Source: Liopterus haemorrhoidalis (taxonomy: Eukaryota > Arthropoda > Insecta > Coleoptera > Dytiscidae). From it: a stretch of 64,000 bases of DNA. Where the stretch lies: positions 38,407,626 through 38,471,625 of the forward strand of contig OZ020617.1 in the NCBI GenBank assembly GCA_963971575.1, in the 5' to 3' direction. The position numbers and the translations under genes are program-made. Positions 32,165-42,646 of this stretch are shown here, piece by piece. The notes beneath the pieces were generated by a model that was not told where the DNA came from, searched no databases, and saw only the letters and a list, made by a program, of their open reading frames with translations. Each line of letters begins with the position of its first letter. The stretch's first letter is position 1.

Positions 32165-32599
32165 TGAGCTCATTACATAAAAGGTTCAAGCAGCAATGGC
32201 CGATCGTTGCTAGGCAACGTAATAAATAGGTTGACAGTATATGTCAAACTATTGTTAGTTTGTGAAGGGAACCGGATTAAAATTAAATAATACAATTAAA
32301 GTTGTCAATAATACAGTTGAATTTTGTAAATAAACTTTTTAATAGAGTAGGTCTTGGTCAGTCACTTAATTAGCTGACGCAAGTATTGTTATTTTAACTG
32401 AATTTACATTCCGTATGACACGTGCATGACTGTTGCTAGGCAACATAATAATTAGGTTGAAAGATACTGTCAAATTATTGTAAGGTTTTAAAAGGAACTG
32501 AATAAAAATTAAATAAGTCATAGTAAATATGAAACTTACATGGAATAGTCATTTCTCACTCGTCTGAATTCCACTACTCACCGGCGGCTCGTGCGGCTC
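32165..32599. other. Unassigned, with an internal approximate duplication
   Basis: CGTTGCTAGGCAACGTAATAAATAGGTTGACAG-type text near 32208 returns near 32430 (GTTGCTAGGCAACATAATAA, TTAGGTTGAAAG), each followed by TGTCAAA and GGGAACCGGATTAAAATTAA-like DNA. So about 220-bp degenerate repeats. No coding. Confidence 0.6.
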
Positions 32600-33300
32600 G
32601 TGGTGCAACTTTTATACTCTTGTGAAATGACCATCATTTCATGCTCGATGCACTATTCCATCATTACTTATTATAGCTTTTCAACGTTGTACTAATTTTT
32701 CGATACCCTCTCTATAGAAGTTTTCTAGTTTTGATTTAAAATAACTGATCAGGTGATTTTCTACATCCGTGTTATTTCGAAATTTGTATATCTGAGTGTA
32801 TGTTTCATAGACCTAAACAGGTGAACATCGGAAGGCGGGAGATCGGGTGATTACTGTAGGAATGAGGAATAATTTCGCAGATTCCTGTTTTTCTTTTTTT
32901 CGTGGGTTATTTTAGCTAAGTGAGGACGTGCATTGTCATGAGGAAAAATTATTCCTTTTCGATAAATAAATTTGGCCGACGGAGTGGCCAACCGCACTAA
33001 ATCGCAGCAGTTTGAACTGGTGAATACAGTCTGGATTGTGTGGTTGGTAAGTCGATTCTCTGTCGGTGATATTATTCTGGCGAGAATAATATGTTTACAT
33101 TACTCTCATTTCACAATCATTCACCCCTTATTCAGATGTAGGAGCTCGCCCCCTGGCATCGGCGATTAGCCTCGTTGCAGAAATAGGCAGAAATTGATGT
33201 AAAATAAATAAATAAATAAATTTGGACGTTTTTCCTTTAGATTCAGATTTAGTTTCTCTGATTGATGAAACAATATCAAAATGAACGACTGATCGGATAG
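32600..33300 (-). pseudogene. Mariner transposase remnant, split by a SINE
   Basis: On the minus strand 32960-32600 gives HDNARPHLAKIT (second catalytic aspartate block; one stop nearby), then SPDLPPSDVHLF (third block) and MKHTLRYTN. The part 33226-33300 would precede it (SKGKTSKF). A 236-bp SINE with a 14-bp target duplication lies between. Different lineage from the elements at 6568 and 59065. Heavily mutated. Confidence 0.7.
32976..33211 (+). mobile_element. tRNA-related SINE with (AAAT)n tail
   Basis: Starts CCGACGGAGTGGCCAACCGC, close to the 5' half of tRNA-Leu/Ser, and ends in AAATAAATAAAT. ATAAATAAATTTGG (32962-32975 and 33212-33225) is a 14-bp target duplication. The B box is less clear (GGTAAGTCGATTC). 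Body unlike the SINE at 11605. Confidence 0.72.
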
Positions 33301-34067
33301 ATGTCTAGTTATAAAAATGTGTCGGCATCTAACTAATAATGATTTATTGATGATATTAATATTATTATTATTAAAAGAGAAATATATGAAATGTTTTGAA
33401 AAAAGAAAAGACATTTGTGTTTAAAGAAACATTAAACAGGAAGAAGTCTTAACAGTCTTATTGGCACTAAGATTTAAAAATGTAAAGGTAAATAGGAGGA
33501 AAGAGAAGTGGAGTAGACTGGTATCTTAAATAACCGGTGTCTCACTAGTTTCACGTGAGACACCGGTTAAATGAACTTCACTTTGTAAAGGCGGTGATTT
33601 TGGTATCATTAAAAGGACACTGAAATGCAGACCTGTTTATTGTTATAACTTGAACCCCATGTAATCTTAACATGAAAAGTGCATCGTAAATTCTATAACA
33701 GATGACAAAAGTGTAAAATAAATATTAGATGAATTTGGATAATATGTACATATATAACAATTAATTTTTCTCTTTAAAATAAATATTAATTTTGGGTTAT
33801 TTTTCTAATGACGACTTATCTGAATTACTACCAATAAATTGTATGTACAAAATGGACAGTTCAAGAAAGTGTGATATGATATTTTACAGTTGAGCATTGT
33901 AAGTCTCAGTTAAGGCAGCCATGGGTTATAAACATATTTAGAGTTTTTGGTCGGTCAACCAAAAATGTAACATATAAGTCCGCAATTTAGTGTCCAGCCA
34001 AAGAATGGAGAGACAATATTCAATGACTTAGGAGAGATAATTGGTTTTTCAGTGGACAAGTTCATAT
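33301..34067. other. Unassigned, one hairpin
   Basis: No coding support. A strong hairpin lies at 33531-33569. Confidence 0.5.
33531..33569. repeat. Perfect 15-bp-stem hairpin
   Basis: TAACCGGTGTCTCAC - 9-base loop - exact inverse. No T-run follows, and the setting is eukaryotic, so I do not call it a terminator. Confidence 0.85.
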
Positions 34068-34069
34068 TA

Positions 34070-34316
34070 TAGTCTATCTCAGAAAGACTGATAGTAATAA
34101 AATTTATTATTTGTAAAAAGTTGTTGCTTTTTCACACAGAAGCGGCCCACAAAATATTAATAGTTCGAAACGAAATATTGTTAAAAACAACCGAGTGTGC
34201 CGCACATCTTATATGGGAATACGAACTAGGGTTAAACACAATAGATCATAAAAAATTTACTATACAATTTTGAGGACAAAAAGATTTATTACTATCAGTC
34301 TTTCTGAGATAGACTA
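34070..34316. mobile_element. 247-bp MITE with 32-bp perfect terminal repeats
   Basis: TAGTCTATCTCAGAAAGACT plus GATAGTAATAAA at left and its exact inverse at right, with TA on both sides. No frame inside. Tc1/mariner-type by the TA target. Confidence 0.88.
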
Positions 34317-34362
34317 TAGTCTTAAATGGGCTCTGGAGTAGTCGAGTGTTTGTGAATGTGTG

Positions 34363-35110
34363 TTTTTTTAGGGTTTTGTAGGTATGTCCACCAAAAACCC
34401 TTTATATCGTCACTCATTTGTCTGTCTGTCTGTCTGCACGGTAGAAATTGTAGCCAAATGGCTTAACATAGAAAATTGATATTTGGCATGTTTATACAAC
34501 TCTTTGACTCACATATAGGAAAAATACTGAGAGTTAAAAAAACACATCTCGAGATAAATATAAAAAAATATGTATTTAATAAAAAAATTAATATTTTAAA
34601 ATTTTTTAAATTTTGTATGGCATAACAAATGGAACCTTTTAAATTGTTGATCAACATGCACATTTTTATTTTTGAAATATCAATTTTTTTTATGGGATCT
34701 TCGCCAAAAAGATGTCAAAAAACTTTTGTCCCCAACCTTATCTCCCAGAGGGGCTGACCTAAAAATCTGAAAAAAATCTCAGTATTGAACATTGACGGGA
34801 ACCGAAATAGTTCAACAGAAAGTTTTGATCAAATATGTTTTTCGAAAAATGTCGATTTTTCTGTCGTCGATAAAAAAAAAAATATTTAAAAAAAAGTTAT
34901 TGTGTGGTATCAAAAGAAAGCACATAAAACGTAGATTAAGGAACTGTAAAGCAGTTTATTGAAATTCCTTTCTTTTAACACGATTTTAGCCAAAACTGTG
35001 CTTAAAAAGTTATTGTCCGGCACCCTATTTGGTTAAACTAAAAATCTGAAAAAATTATAGGTTATGTATATTAATCTGAGCCGGAAAAGTACGAAAGGAA
35101 TTTTTCCGCT
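34363..35110 (+). mobile_element. HINE-5, diverged
   Basis: TTTTTTTAGGGTTTTGTAGG, three GTCT units, AAAATTGATATTTGGCATG block, and then two runs of the internal block (near 34735-34860 and 35010-35100), so part of the body is duplicated. The 3' hairpin is not seen. Confidence 0.75.
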
Positions 35111-35790
35111 CGTGGATTATGAACGCATTTTGGGGGAGACCCTGAGTTTCAGGGATGTGCATAGTAAGTACGAACGAACTATATCAATATTAAATTTAAA
35201 TCAGTTAACCATTACATTTCATTCATATACACGGAGGTTCTCCACAACTTTGAACCAAACGATTGGTCAGACTATTTGTTAATGCGTGAGAGAGACGTCA
35301 CGATTTCTGCAATTAGTGATTCCACTTATTAAAAACTGATTCTTGGCAAGTGGAAACAGCTATAAAAGCCTCAGATGTCCAACAACCATTTCAGCAACTT
35401 CCTTAAACAAGATTATACCAAAATCGCGACTATTTGACATTTTGATTAGACATAAAATAAATTAAGACTTGAACGGACATATTTGTTTACACATCATTTC
35501 AACTGATAACGGATGGGAGAACTCCAGGCTCTTCCAACCACGTTTCAGTTTCCGTTTCAGTTCGTCGCTTCTGTTTCTCTGTTTACACATCAGTTTAACT
35601 GATGGATCAACAGTATTGAAATTGAACTGATCGTGTAAAAGGTTTTTAACGGATGAATTATATGGGTATCCTGGATGAATCGAGTGGGTAACTGCACAGT
35701 CATGAAACGCATGAGGATTGATGAAGAGATTCTTTTAAAAACAAATAAAAGTTAATTTGTCAATTTCAGGCGTATACAACAAATAAGCCT
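35111..35790. other. No recognised feature
   Basis: Near 35480-35640 there are imperfect repeats of TCAGTTTAACTGAT and TTTACACATCA. No coding. Confidence 0.45.
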
Positions 35791-35799
35791 GCTGTGTCG

Positions 35800-35915
35800 T
35801 ATTTTAGATTTCGTATGAATTTCGTGGGTATAAACAAGAAACCCTTATACCGTCACTCAGGTATATTTGGAATTTTGGCCAAATGAATGGACCTAGAGAG
35901 CTGAAATTTAGCATA
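35800..35915 (+). mobile_element. HINE-6, left piece, cut by the pogo element
   Basis: TTTCGTGGGTATAAACAAGA, CCCTTATACCGTCACTCAGG and AGAGAGCTGAAATTTAGCAT are the HINE start without the GTCT core. The coding-free body continues after 38983 (CATATACTT) and, after an RTE fragment, near 39676. Confidence 0.7.
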
Positions 35916-36119
35916 GGGTAAGTCCGGGATAGTTGGATCATGTTTTTTTAAAGTAATTTGTTTCGAAATTTTGCAATGTCTAGGATATATACCAAATCCT
36001 AGACATTGCAAAATATTATATAATTTTATAATTTGTATATATGACATTAAACAATTGTAAGCACCTCTCCAGCTGTTACACTAATCACACTTGAAGTTAT
36101 GATTTTTATTTTCTCTTAC

Positions 36120-36275
36120 TCGGTGGTCCATCTATCCCGGGGAGCACCCCCGTAATGAGAACTTCTATTACAAAACATATTGGTAAAACATGCCAGATAT
36201 TTTTGATATGTAAAATGGAATATCATAAACACAACAAAGTATGAAAATAATTCATAGGGTTAGATGGACCATCTC
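36120..36275. repeat. Subterminal TGGTCCATCTATCCC motifs, 3'-side group
   Basis: GGTGGTCCATCTATCCCGG at 36122 and, inverted, TAGATGGACCATC at 36261. Both are variants of the sequence within the terminal repeat (GGGATAGTTGGATCA). Possible transposase binding sites. Confidence 0.7.
36153..36253 (+). repeat. 100-bp dispersed repeat inside the pogo element
   Basis: Partner of 31781-31881. It lies exactly between two subterminal motifs. Confidence 0.85.
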
Positions 36276-36508
36276 CTAGGCATTGATGGACTTTTGGTAT
36301 ACGTTACTAAATCAGGGTGTAACACAATAAATACAGGTTATCAAAGGTATAAACATTGTTTATTTCAAAGTATAAAGTTGCAAACTGTTTGAAAAGTGAT
36401 AAGTATAGAGTTATAAACTATTTAAAAAAGGATAAGTAAATTTTATAGTCAATGTACTTACAAAATAAAGGTAGTATGATTTATTTTCACATGGTTCAGA
36501 ACCTTAAA

Positions 36509-38137
36509 TCATTCTGCAGTCATCTTCTTTCGAGAATCTTGCTTCCCACAGTAATCGCATTTATTTTCGTATCTTGTGCAGCCTTCATGTGTCCAGCGAG
36601 AGCATGACACACATTTAATCCAATCATCATCTCGTTTTGTTTCACTATAGTTCTCTTTACACCATACACAATAATCTTCATCCCAGTCACTTTCATAAAG
36701 ATTATCGTTGCAAATTGTATTAATATCTATATCTTCAGATTCTGAGGATGACGGTAAGTCTTTCTTCTTTTGCATTCTCTTCCTTTTATTAATCGTTGTT
36801 TGCTTCTTATTCTCACTTTCTACCTCTAACTTCTTTTTCTTCCTCTCCTTTTTCTTTTTCTCTCTCTCTTTTTGCTTTTCCTCCCTGTCTTTCTTCTTTT
36901 CTTATTTTATCTTGATCTTTAACTCTTTTTCATCTTTTTTCTTTTAAAGGGCAATTATGTTTTCCGGAGAGCTTAACACTGTTGATATAGTTTGACTCTT
37001 TCTTTTCAGAATCTGAACTTTATTGACACAAGGCACTGGATGTATTTTGTCCAATAACTTCGAGGGGGTTACATTTTCAAATATATCCTCGTTTTGTTCA
37101 GTGGATCCAGGAACAGGAACATCATAGCTTCTTGAAGTACCAGCATTACTATCGTTTTTTGAAAAACTAGGACCAGCAACAGCGACACCAATCATATAAT
37201 TTTGGGAAACAAGAGATGTATCTGACCTGGAGTCCGTGGATTCTGACAGAAAAGCATAGTCTGGTATCGCATCAGGTGCAAAAGGAATGATTCCACAAGT
37301 TCTAAAACCACTAATTCCATTATCTACGTTTGCTGACTTACCCCATGCTAAGCTAAGAAGCGCACCAAACTGCAGCCGGGTAATCTTCCTTGAGGGATTA
37401 TTGGTCATGTATTTGGAGCAAGCAGAATGGTAGTTTATTTTTAAAGATTTGAAGAAAGCACGATCTAATGGCTGAAGCCAATAGCTCGTGTGGGGAGGAA
37501 TACTCATCAATATAATTTAATTATTTTCTGCGAACTCCAGCATTTCAACACAGCTAGTATGCGATGTGTGTCCATCTAGAAGGAAGAGTACCTTTCCTAC
37601 TGGTTTTCTTGGAGTAAAATGGGTTTTCATCCATTCAAAAAATAAATCACTATTTACATATCCAGATTTTGGAGACATTTTTACTTCAGCACCAAGAGGT
37701 AAACCGTTACAAAACTCCTGCTTTAGATTCTTCCCTTTCATTATGCAAAATGGTGGCAAAAATATACCATCTCCATTTACACATGCCAAAACTGAGATGG
37801 TTTCACCCTTTTCTGCCGAAGTAACAGAAGTCACATTCTTAGAACCTTTCAAGGCAACTTCTTTTCCAGGTTTGTTGTTCAGTTGTAAACCCGTTTCATC
37901 CATGTTGAAAATTTTTCCAGGTTTATCTATAAGACAATATTCTTCCAAAACATTTTTTAAGAGGTCAAAGTACTCTTTGACAGTTACTTTGTTCAGACCC
38001 TTCGCTCTTGCAATAGACACCCCTTCAGATTGCCGGATGGAAAGTTCAGGATTGTGCACAAGAAAATAAGACAACCAGTCATAGCCTGCTTGTTTGTTTT
38101 CATGATTGAAATTATGTTTCAATTGCAGTTTTTTTTG
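36509..38137 (-). pseudogene. Pogo-type transposase (DDE) with C-terminal zinc finger; three in-frame stops
   Basis: One reading frame from 38137 to 36509 with TAA at 37517, 36944 and 36902 and no shift between them. In order: HENKQAGYDWLSYFLVHNPE (CENP-B-like DNA-binding end), IFNMDETGLQ (first aspartate), KVLFLLDGHTSH (second), PPHTSYWLQPLDRAFF (third), a serine-rich linker, a long K/E-rich stretch, then YCVWCKENYSE, WIKCVSCSRWTHEGC and NKCDYCGK, a cysteine/histidine cluster like a PHD-type finger. Intact relatives cut and rejoin DNA at TA. A shift in an A8 run near 38130 separates the N-terminus. Resembles Tigger/jerky-derived proteins, but terminal repeats show it is a transposon. Confidence 0.87.
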
Positions 38138-38395
38138 CTAAATAATAAGCCATGGAACGTACTGAATCTCTAGTTGGAGTAAATCTCCTTGATTGTAATT
38201 TTTGTATACGTCCAACGATTTTCTTTTCGTTTTCAATTCCTAGCAATGAGTTTTTCCCCATTGAAAATTCTTTGACTTGAGGCGCCTTTTTAAAGTGGTT
38301 TTCGGTATGCCAAACTCTTTTGCTACAGCATTAACTCCCATTTTCTTATTCTCAACAGCTTCGACTGCATTTTTAAACTGTCTTCAGACGTGCTT
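38130..38395 (-). pseudogene. Pogo transposase N-terminus, Psq-type helix-turn-helix
   Basis: On the minus strand: NAVEAVENKKMGVNAVAKEF followed by GIPKTTLKRRLKSKNF, a classic Psq/CENP-B N-terminal helix-turn-helix, then after a frameshift MGKNSLLGIENEKKIVGRI and TPTRDSVRSMAYYLA. A second shift in an A-run joins it to the main frame. Together with 36509-38137 it makes a protein of about 630 residues, normal for the family. Confidence 0.82.
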
Positions 38396-38554
38396 TCTCC
38401 TCTTCCAGACGTGCTTTTTCTTTTATAAAAAGTTGGCATTTTTCTGTAACAGAAAAAAAAAAAAAAACTTCATCACGGTACGCATTTATATTTGAAATAA
38501 TTTGTTTATAAATCTGATTTCATTTATATAGAAAATAAAGCCCTAATAGGAGAT

Positions 38555-38970
38555 ATGGTCCGACTATATCAGGATTTTTCATGTGGGCCAACTATCCCAA
38601 ATTTCACTGGTCCATCTATCCCAATTGTCGGGGGCGTTGTTTGTCTGTCCCGCTCAAACAAACAACGCTACCGGCACGCCTTTTTAGGTTAAGATTGTAC
38701 TCAAGTATACAATTGAGTTATAGCATTGATCTTACGTCGAAATCATTTAAACTAACTTAACCATATAACAAAGAAATCCAGTATAAAATATTTTTCAACT
38801 TACCAAAAGAAATAAATGAAGTTTTCTTTTAAAATACACATGAAAATCACAAGCAAAATGAAGCGTAATTTCGTCTACTCAAGATTAATAACTCCAGACA
38901 ACGACTGCGGTACTGTGACAGACCAGCCAAATATTCGACTGGTCCGTCTATACCGGTGGTCCATATATCT
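38555..38970. repeat. Subterminal motifs, 5'-side group
   Basis: TGGTCCGACTATATC (38557), GGGCCAACTATCCCAAA (38585), CTGGTCCATCTATCCC (38607), CTGGTCCGTCTATACC (38939) and GGTGGTCCATATATCTCGG (38956). Consensus TGGTCCAtCTATcCC; the last one merges with the terminal repeat. Confidence 0.72.
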
Positions 38971-39032
38971 CGGACATACCCTACATATACTTTTTTTTAA
39001 TCAGTAAGTATTAAGGCCTGGACATAAATTAT

Positions 39033-39673
39033 CGAAAAACAAAAATAATTGTTGATCGGGCAAATAACAACTTCCCTGAAATAAATAGAATCGGTAATTG
39101 TGAGGTTGTTTCACAAATTGTGTGCTTAGGTTCACTAATTGACAACACTGGTGATTGTAATCAAGAAATAAGGCGAAGAATAAAACTCGAAAGACCTGCT
39201 ATGACACAGCTAACCAAAGTATGGTCAGACAGAAACCTGTATAGAGAAATTAAAATCTCTCTTGTCAATTCCTTAGCATTTTCTATATTCCAATATGCTT
39301 CTGAACTCTGGACAATTCGTGAGAGCAACAAAGGAAAGAAAGATGCATTTTAGATGTACTGCTAGAGACGAATGCTAAGAGTACCGTGTACAGCTGAGGC
39401 GTACTCGAAGAAATAAAGCCTCTAATGCCTATCTTCTACTATCTACACCTGTTTCCTCAAATTTCTAGGCCATATAACGAGAAGAACGGAAAACCTAGAA
39501 AAAAACATTGTTCAGCAAGAGGAGAAGAGGTAGATCTCAGCAACGTTGAATCGACATAACGTCAAAAAATTGCAAGAACCGCTAGAGACGGTCCTGAGAA
39601 CTGCGCAATACCGTGAAAAGTGGAGGCTGCTCGTCACTCGGATAGTTCCTGTCAACATCCCAGAAGAAGAAGA
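39033..39673 (+). pseudogene. RTE-type LINE C-terminal fragment
   Basis: Frame 39120-39353: LGSLIDNTGDCNQEIRRRI, AMTQLTKVWSDRN, IFQYASELWTIRESNK, followed after a shift by RRMLRVPCTAEA and LGHITRRTENLEKNIV. This is the region after RT in RTE-like LINEs (KYLG..., E...RI..A...). 5'-truncated, frameshifted, and inserted in HINE-6. Different subfamily from 19424. Confidence 0.8.
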
Positions 39674-39675
39674 TG

Positions 39676-40056
39676 CAATTTTTGGCCCCACATATTAGAG
39701 AACTATTAAGAGTTCTAAAAAACAAAAATATAAACTAATATGTATTTCTCAATAATATTTTAATTTATAAATGTTATTAATTATTGAGCGCATGGAACAA
39801 TAAAAATTAATACTTAGCATACAATGTACTTGATACAAAAGATACAACTGCCAAATGATTGCAGCTAGCGTTTTAAGCCAGTCTATTAGAACTGGTGTCA
39901 CATGAAATAGGTCTTCCTTGGGTCGTCGGTATGGGTGTTAAACTTCATCCTCGTGCAATATAGCCTTTATTAAATGCTTGTTAAATAAAATACTACTATT
40001 TTATAATCAACTTAATTGAACTTATCCCCTGCGTAGGACGAGTAGTCCGCTACTTA
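39676..40056. other. HINE-6 remnant and unassigned DNA
   Basis: CCCACATATTAGAGAACTAT and AATATAAACTAATATGTATT continue the HINE-6 body to about 39770. The rest is unassigned. Confidence 0.55.
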
Positions 40057-40058
40057 TA

Positions 40059-40465
40059 CAGTCTGTTCCAAACGGTTAAGCGGAACTAAATTTTGCAATC
40101 TAGTTACTTTCATCGTTTAAATCGTGCTTTTCAACCGTTTTGTTTAAGCTTTGTAAATCATACTTACAATACACATTTTTTGGTTAAGGTTAATATCATT
40201 TTAAATTGTCATTTTCTTTATATTTTGATTTTTTGTGTCATTCTTAATACAAATTTCCCATTTATTAATTTTTTTGTCATTAAAATATATAAAAAAATAA
40301 TTTAATTTTGACATAGGTCATTCGTTTCCATGGTTTCATTGTTGTAATTTTAAATTTTGACAGTCCAACATGAAAAATGAAATAACCCAAGCAAGGTCCC
40401 TTGTCGTGACAACCTAAAAGAACGAAATTCCCATTTAGTTCCGCCTAAGCGTTTGAAACAGACTG
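40059..40465. mobile_element. GGCTATTCCAAACG-family MITE, complete
   Basis: CAGTCTGTTCCAAACGGTTA and inverse CAGTCTGTTTCAAACGCTTA with TA on both sides; interior similar to 374-736. This copy shows the intact terminal CAG. Confidence 0.88.
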
Positions 40466-40978
40466 TATAAACAAAATTATAAATTTTATGATTGATATTA
40501 TTTTGTTATTATTGCTGCCTATACTAAGCAAGACCTGTTCCATAAAAACCAGTTATCCACGAGCCGGATAAAATCTTGCGAATAGAACTCCTTCCTAGTT
40601 TGAGGAACCCTAGTTATGTTTTTGTGAATCACTACAAATTCAGGTACGAACAAGTACAATTTGCAAGTGAAAAAGTTCTGAGATAAATATCTCCATTTCC
40701 ATTTTATTCTAAACGGATACAGAAATATAGCATCATTTACCACAAAGCCAGTTCAATGTAGACTTCAAATTTGTCACAGCAACCAAATCCTGGAAATTTT
40801 ATGGGGTAAATCTCCACGTCATGTAAAACTCGATATGAAGTAAATTTTTACTTATTTCAGGTTTTCGTAGATGTGTAGTAAGTGATGGAGGTCAACAGAA
40901 GGTTATGGCCTTCTTATATAATATACTTATATGATATTATACTCATATATTAAGATATACTCATATGAATAGAAAAAG
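40466..40978. other. Unassigned, with part of a HINE 3' end
   Basis: TTTCAGGTTTTCGTAGATGT, then AGTAAGTGATGGAGG (about 40856) resemble the inverse HINE 3' region. Otherwise no feature. Confidence 0.45.
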
Positions 40979-41830
40979 AAAAAAAAAACTTTAAATAACT
41001 ATTCCTTCTTTATTCTTTATTTCCCCTAGGCCTTGCGGCGTTTCGGCGTTTAGGGTTTTAGCTACTACATTAGAATAGAAATAATCATAATAATAATAAT
41101 ACAAATTATGAATTTCATTCTTCTTCATTCTTCCTCCGGTGTCCCTCTTTTTCTTCCTTTTCTCTTTTCGGCTTCCGTCTCCGGTCTCCTTCCTTCTTGA
41201 CTCCAGTTCTTCCTCCCCTCTTTCGTCTCTTTTTCGCTTCTCTTCCCTCTCTTCTTTCCTCCTCTTTTACCCCTCTCTACCTTCCTGTTCCCAGTTTTGT
41301 CTTACCTCTCCGCATTCCTTCCTTCTTTCCTCGAGTACTCTTGCCCATCTTTCTCCCTTTCCTTCTTCACTCAACAGCTCCTTTATCTCTTTCTCCCATT
41401 TTATCATCTTTCCACACCTTTTTGATAGATGTTCCAAGGATTATTCCTCCTCACTACACATTCTGCATAGCCTATCCTCTGGTTTTGCCCAATTCCTGTT
41501 GCTCCGTTCTTCATTTCCACATCTTAATCTGGCAATCCTCCTAACTCTGCCCCCTGTCTTCTTTCTCCTCCTTTTCAAATATTTAGGTATTCCTACCGTT
41601 CTTATCTCTCTACACCTTTTCACATTCCTTGAATTGTCTATTCTTACTGTTCTTTCCTCCTCCTGTACCTCCTTGTCTTTCCTTCTCAATTCGTCTACTA
41701 TGTTTCTTTCTCCGTTTCTCTTTCGCTCAGCTTCCCTTGTGTCTATCCCACATCTCCAATAGTACTCTTTCCTTGTTTCTCCCCATTCCGACAGTTTACC
41801 TTTCAATTGATGCCCCAAATTAATAACAAA
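40979..41830 (-). pseudogene. LINE C-terminal fragment with CCHC-like end
   Basis: Minus-strand frame 41818-41441: KGKLSEWGETRKEYYWRCGI, AERKRNGERNIVDELRRKD, VGIPKYLKRRRKKTGGRVRR, IARLRCGNEERSNRNW, EDRLCRMCSEEE, then an in-frame TAA and SLEHLSKRCGKM. The C-x2-C-x(n)-H-x4-C spacing and the RCGNE..W block are usual at the end of insect non-LTR elements. Followed by a highly charged tail and an A-rich 3' end near 40979. Dead and 5'-truncated. The 207-codon plus-strand frame over it is its shadow. Confidence 0.75.
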
Positions 41831-42214
41831 ATAATTATTTTAAAACAAAATTCAAACTACTTATTTAACAAGGCCAAAGAAATATTCGTTTCCTACGTTG
41901 TTTGCCCCCTTCGCTTTGTAAAATTTGGAAAACTTTAGCTCTAGATTTCAGGAATTTTATGAAATAGATTCATTCTTAATATTTCAACTAGGATATGACT
42001 AGGATAAATTTGGAATTGGATTTTTTTTTTCTTTTTCTAATCACGTCAGAATGATGAACTATTCTAGAATTTGGTTGATAAAAATAGTTTCCGTTTATTA
42101 GGAAACCTACATAATGAACATATTCATGTGAAACACTTTTTTCATATATGAAGCATTTTAAATCAAAGTACCGTTCCCAACATAATGATACAGGAACAAT
42201 GCCTGAACAGTTTC
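41831..42214. other. No recognised feature
   Basis: AT-rich non-coding DNA. Confidence 0.5.
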
Positions 42215-42350
42215 ACGACATTTGAACACACGACAGATTAACATGTGATAGATGAACATAGACATATTTTAACACACGACAAATGAACACTGTGACATAT
42301 TATCATAGCGACAGATGAACATAAGGCAATTGAACACACGACATTTGATC
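42215..42350 (+). repeat. Degenerate tandem repeat, GAACACACGACA type
   Basis: Units of about 20-25 bp built on GAACA(CACGAC)A and ATGAACAT, at least six, much diverged. Confidence 0.65.
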
Positions 42351-42399
42351 TCACAACTCATTTTTATTTTTATTTTTTCTTTATCCTAGCATATAAGTT

Positions 42400-42495
42400 C
42401 AGCGGTTGGTTAATGGTTGGTCATCGGTTCGTCATCGTTTAGTCAGCGATTGGTCAGCGGTTGGTTAGCGGTGGTCAGCGGTTGATCAGCAACAG
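42400..42495 (+). repeat. Minisatellite, GGTTGGTCAGC type
   Basis: About nine units of 10-11 bp (GGTTGGTTAAT, GGTTGGTCATC, GATTGGTCAGC, GGTTGATCAGC). Confidence 0.8.
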
Positions 42496-42646
42496 AATAC
42501 AGACTTTCAGATTTATTTACATAGATTTTCAAAATCAAATAATTATGAGAAAAATTATGTTTGGTCATTTTTGAGATATTTTTATATTTTTGTTTTGATC
42601 TATGAGATAACTTGGTATATCTTGATCTTCTTGGTTATTTTAAACC

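Larger units (their letters stand above)
35916..38981 (-). mobile_element. Pogo-type DNA transposon (3.07 kb)
   Basis: Terminal repeats GGGTAAGTCCGGGATAGTTG and inverse GGGTATGTCCGAGATATATG between TA target copies (35914-35915 and 38982-38983). It carries one transposase on the minus strand. Copies of a TGGTCCATCTATCCC-like motif stand near both ends. TA target and DDE type place it in the pogo/Tc1-mariner superfamily. Confidence 0.88.

Noticed and set aside
33531..33569. Rho-independent terminator
   Set aside because: A hairpin without T-run in eukaryotic, non-coding DNA.
36509..36775. Separate host PHD-finger gene
   Set aside because: Same frame as the transposase, inside its terminal repeats, and joined to it by the K/E-rich hinge; it is the C-terminus of the transposase.
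36708..36947. Plus-strand frame rich in F and S
   Set aside because: Antisense of the K/E-rich hinge of the pogo transposase.
41139..41762. 207-codon plus-strand open frame rich in S, L, P and F
   Set aside because: It is the antisense of a LINE C-terminal coding region with purine-rich minus strand; composition is a shadow effect.
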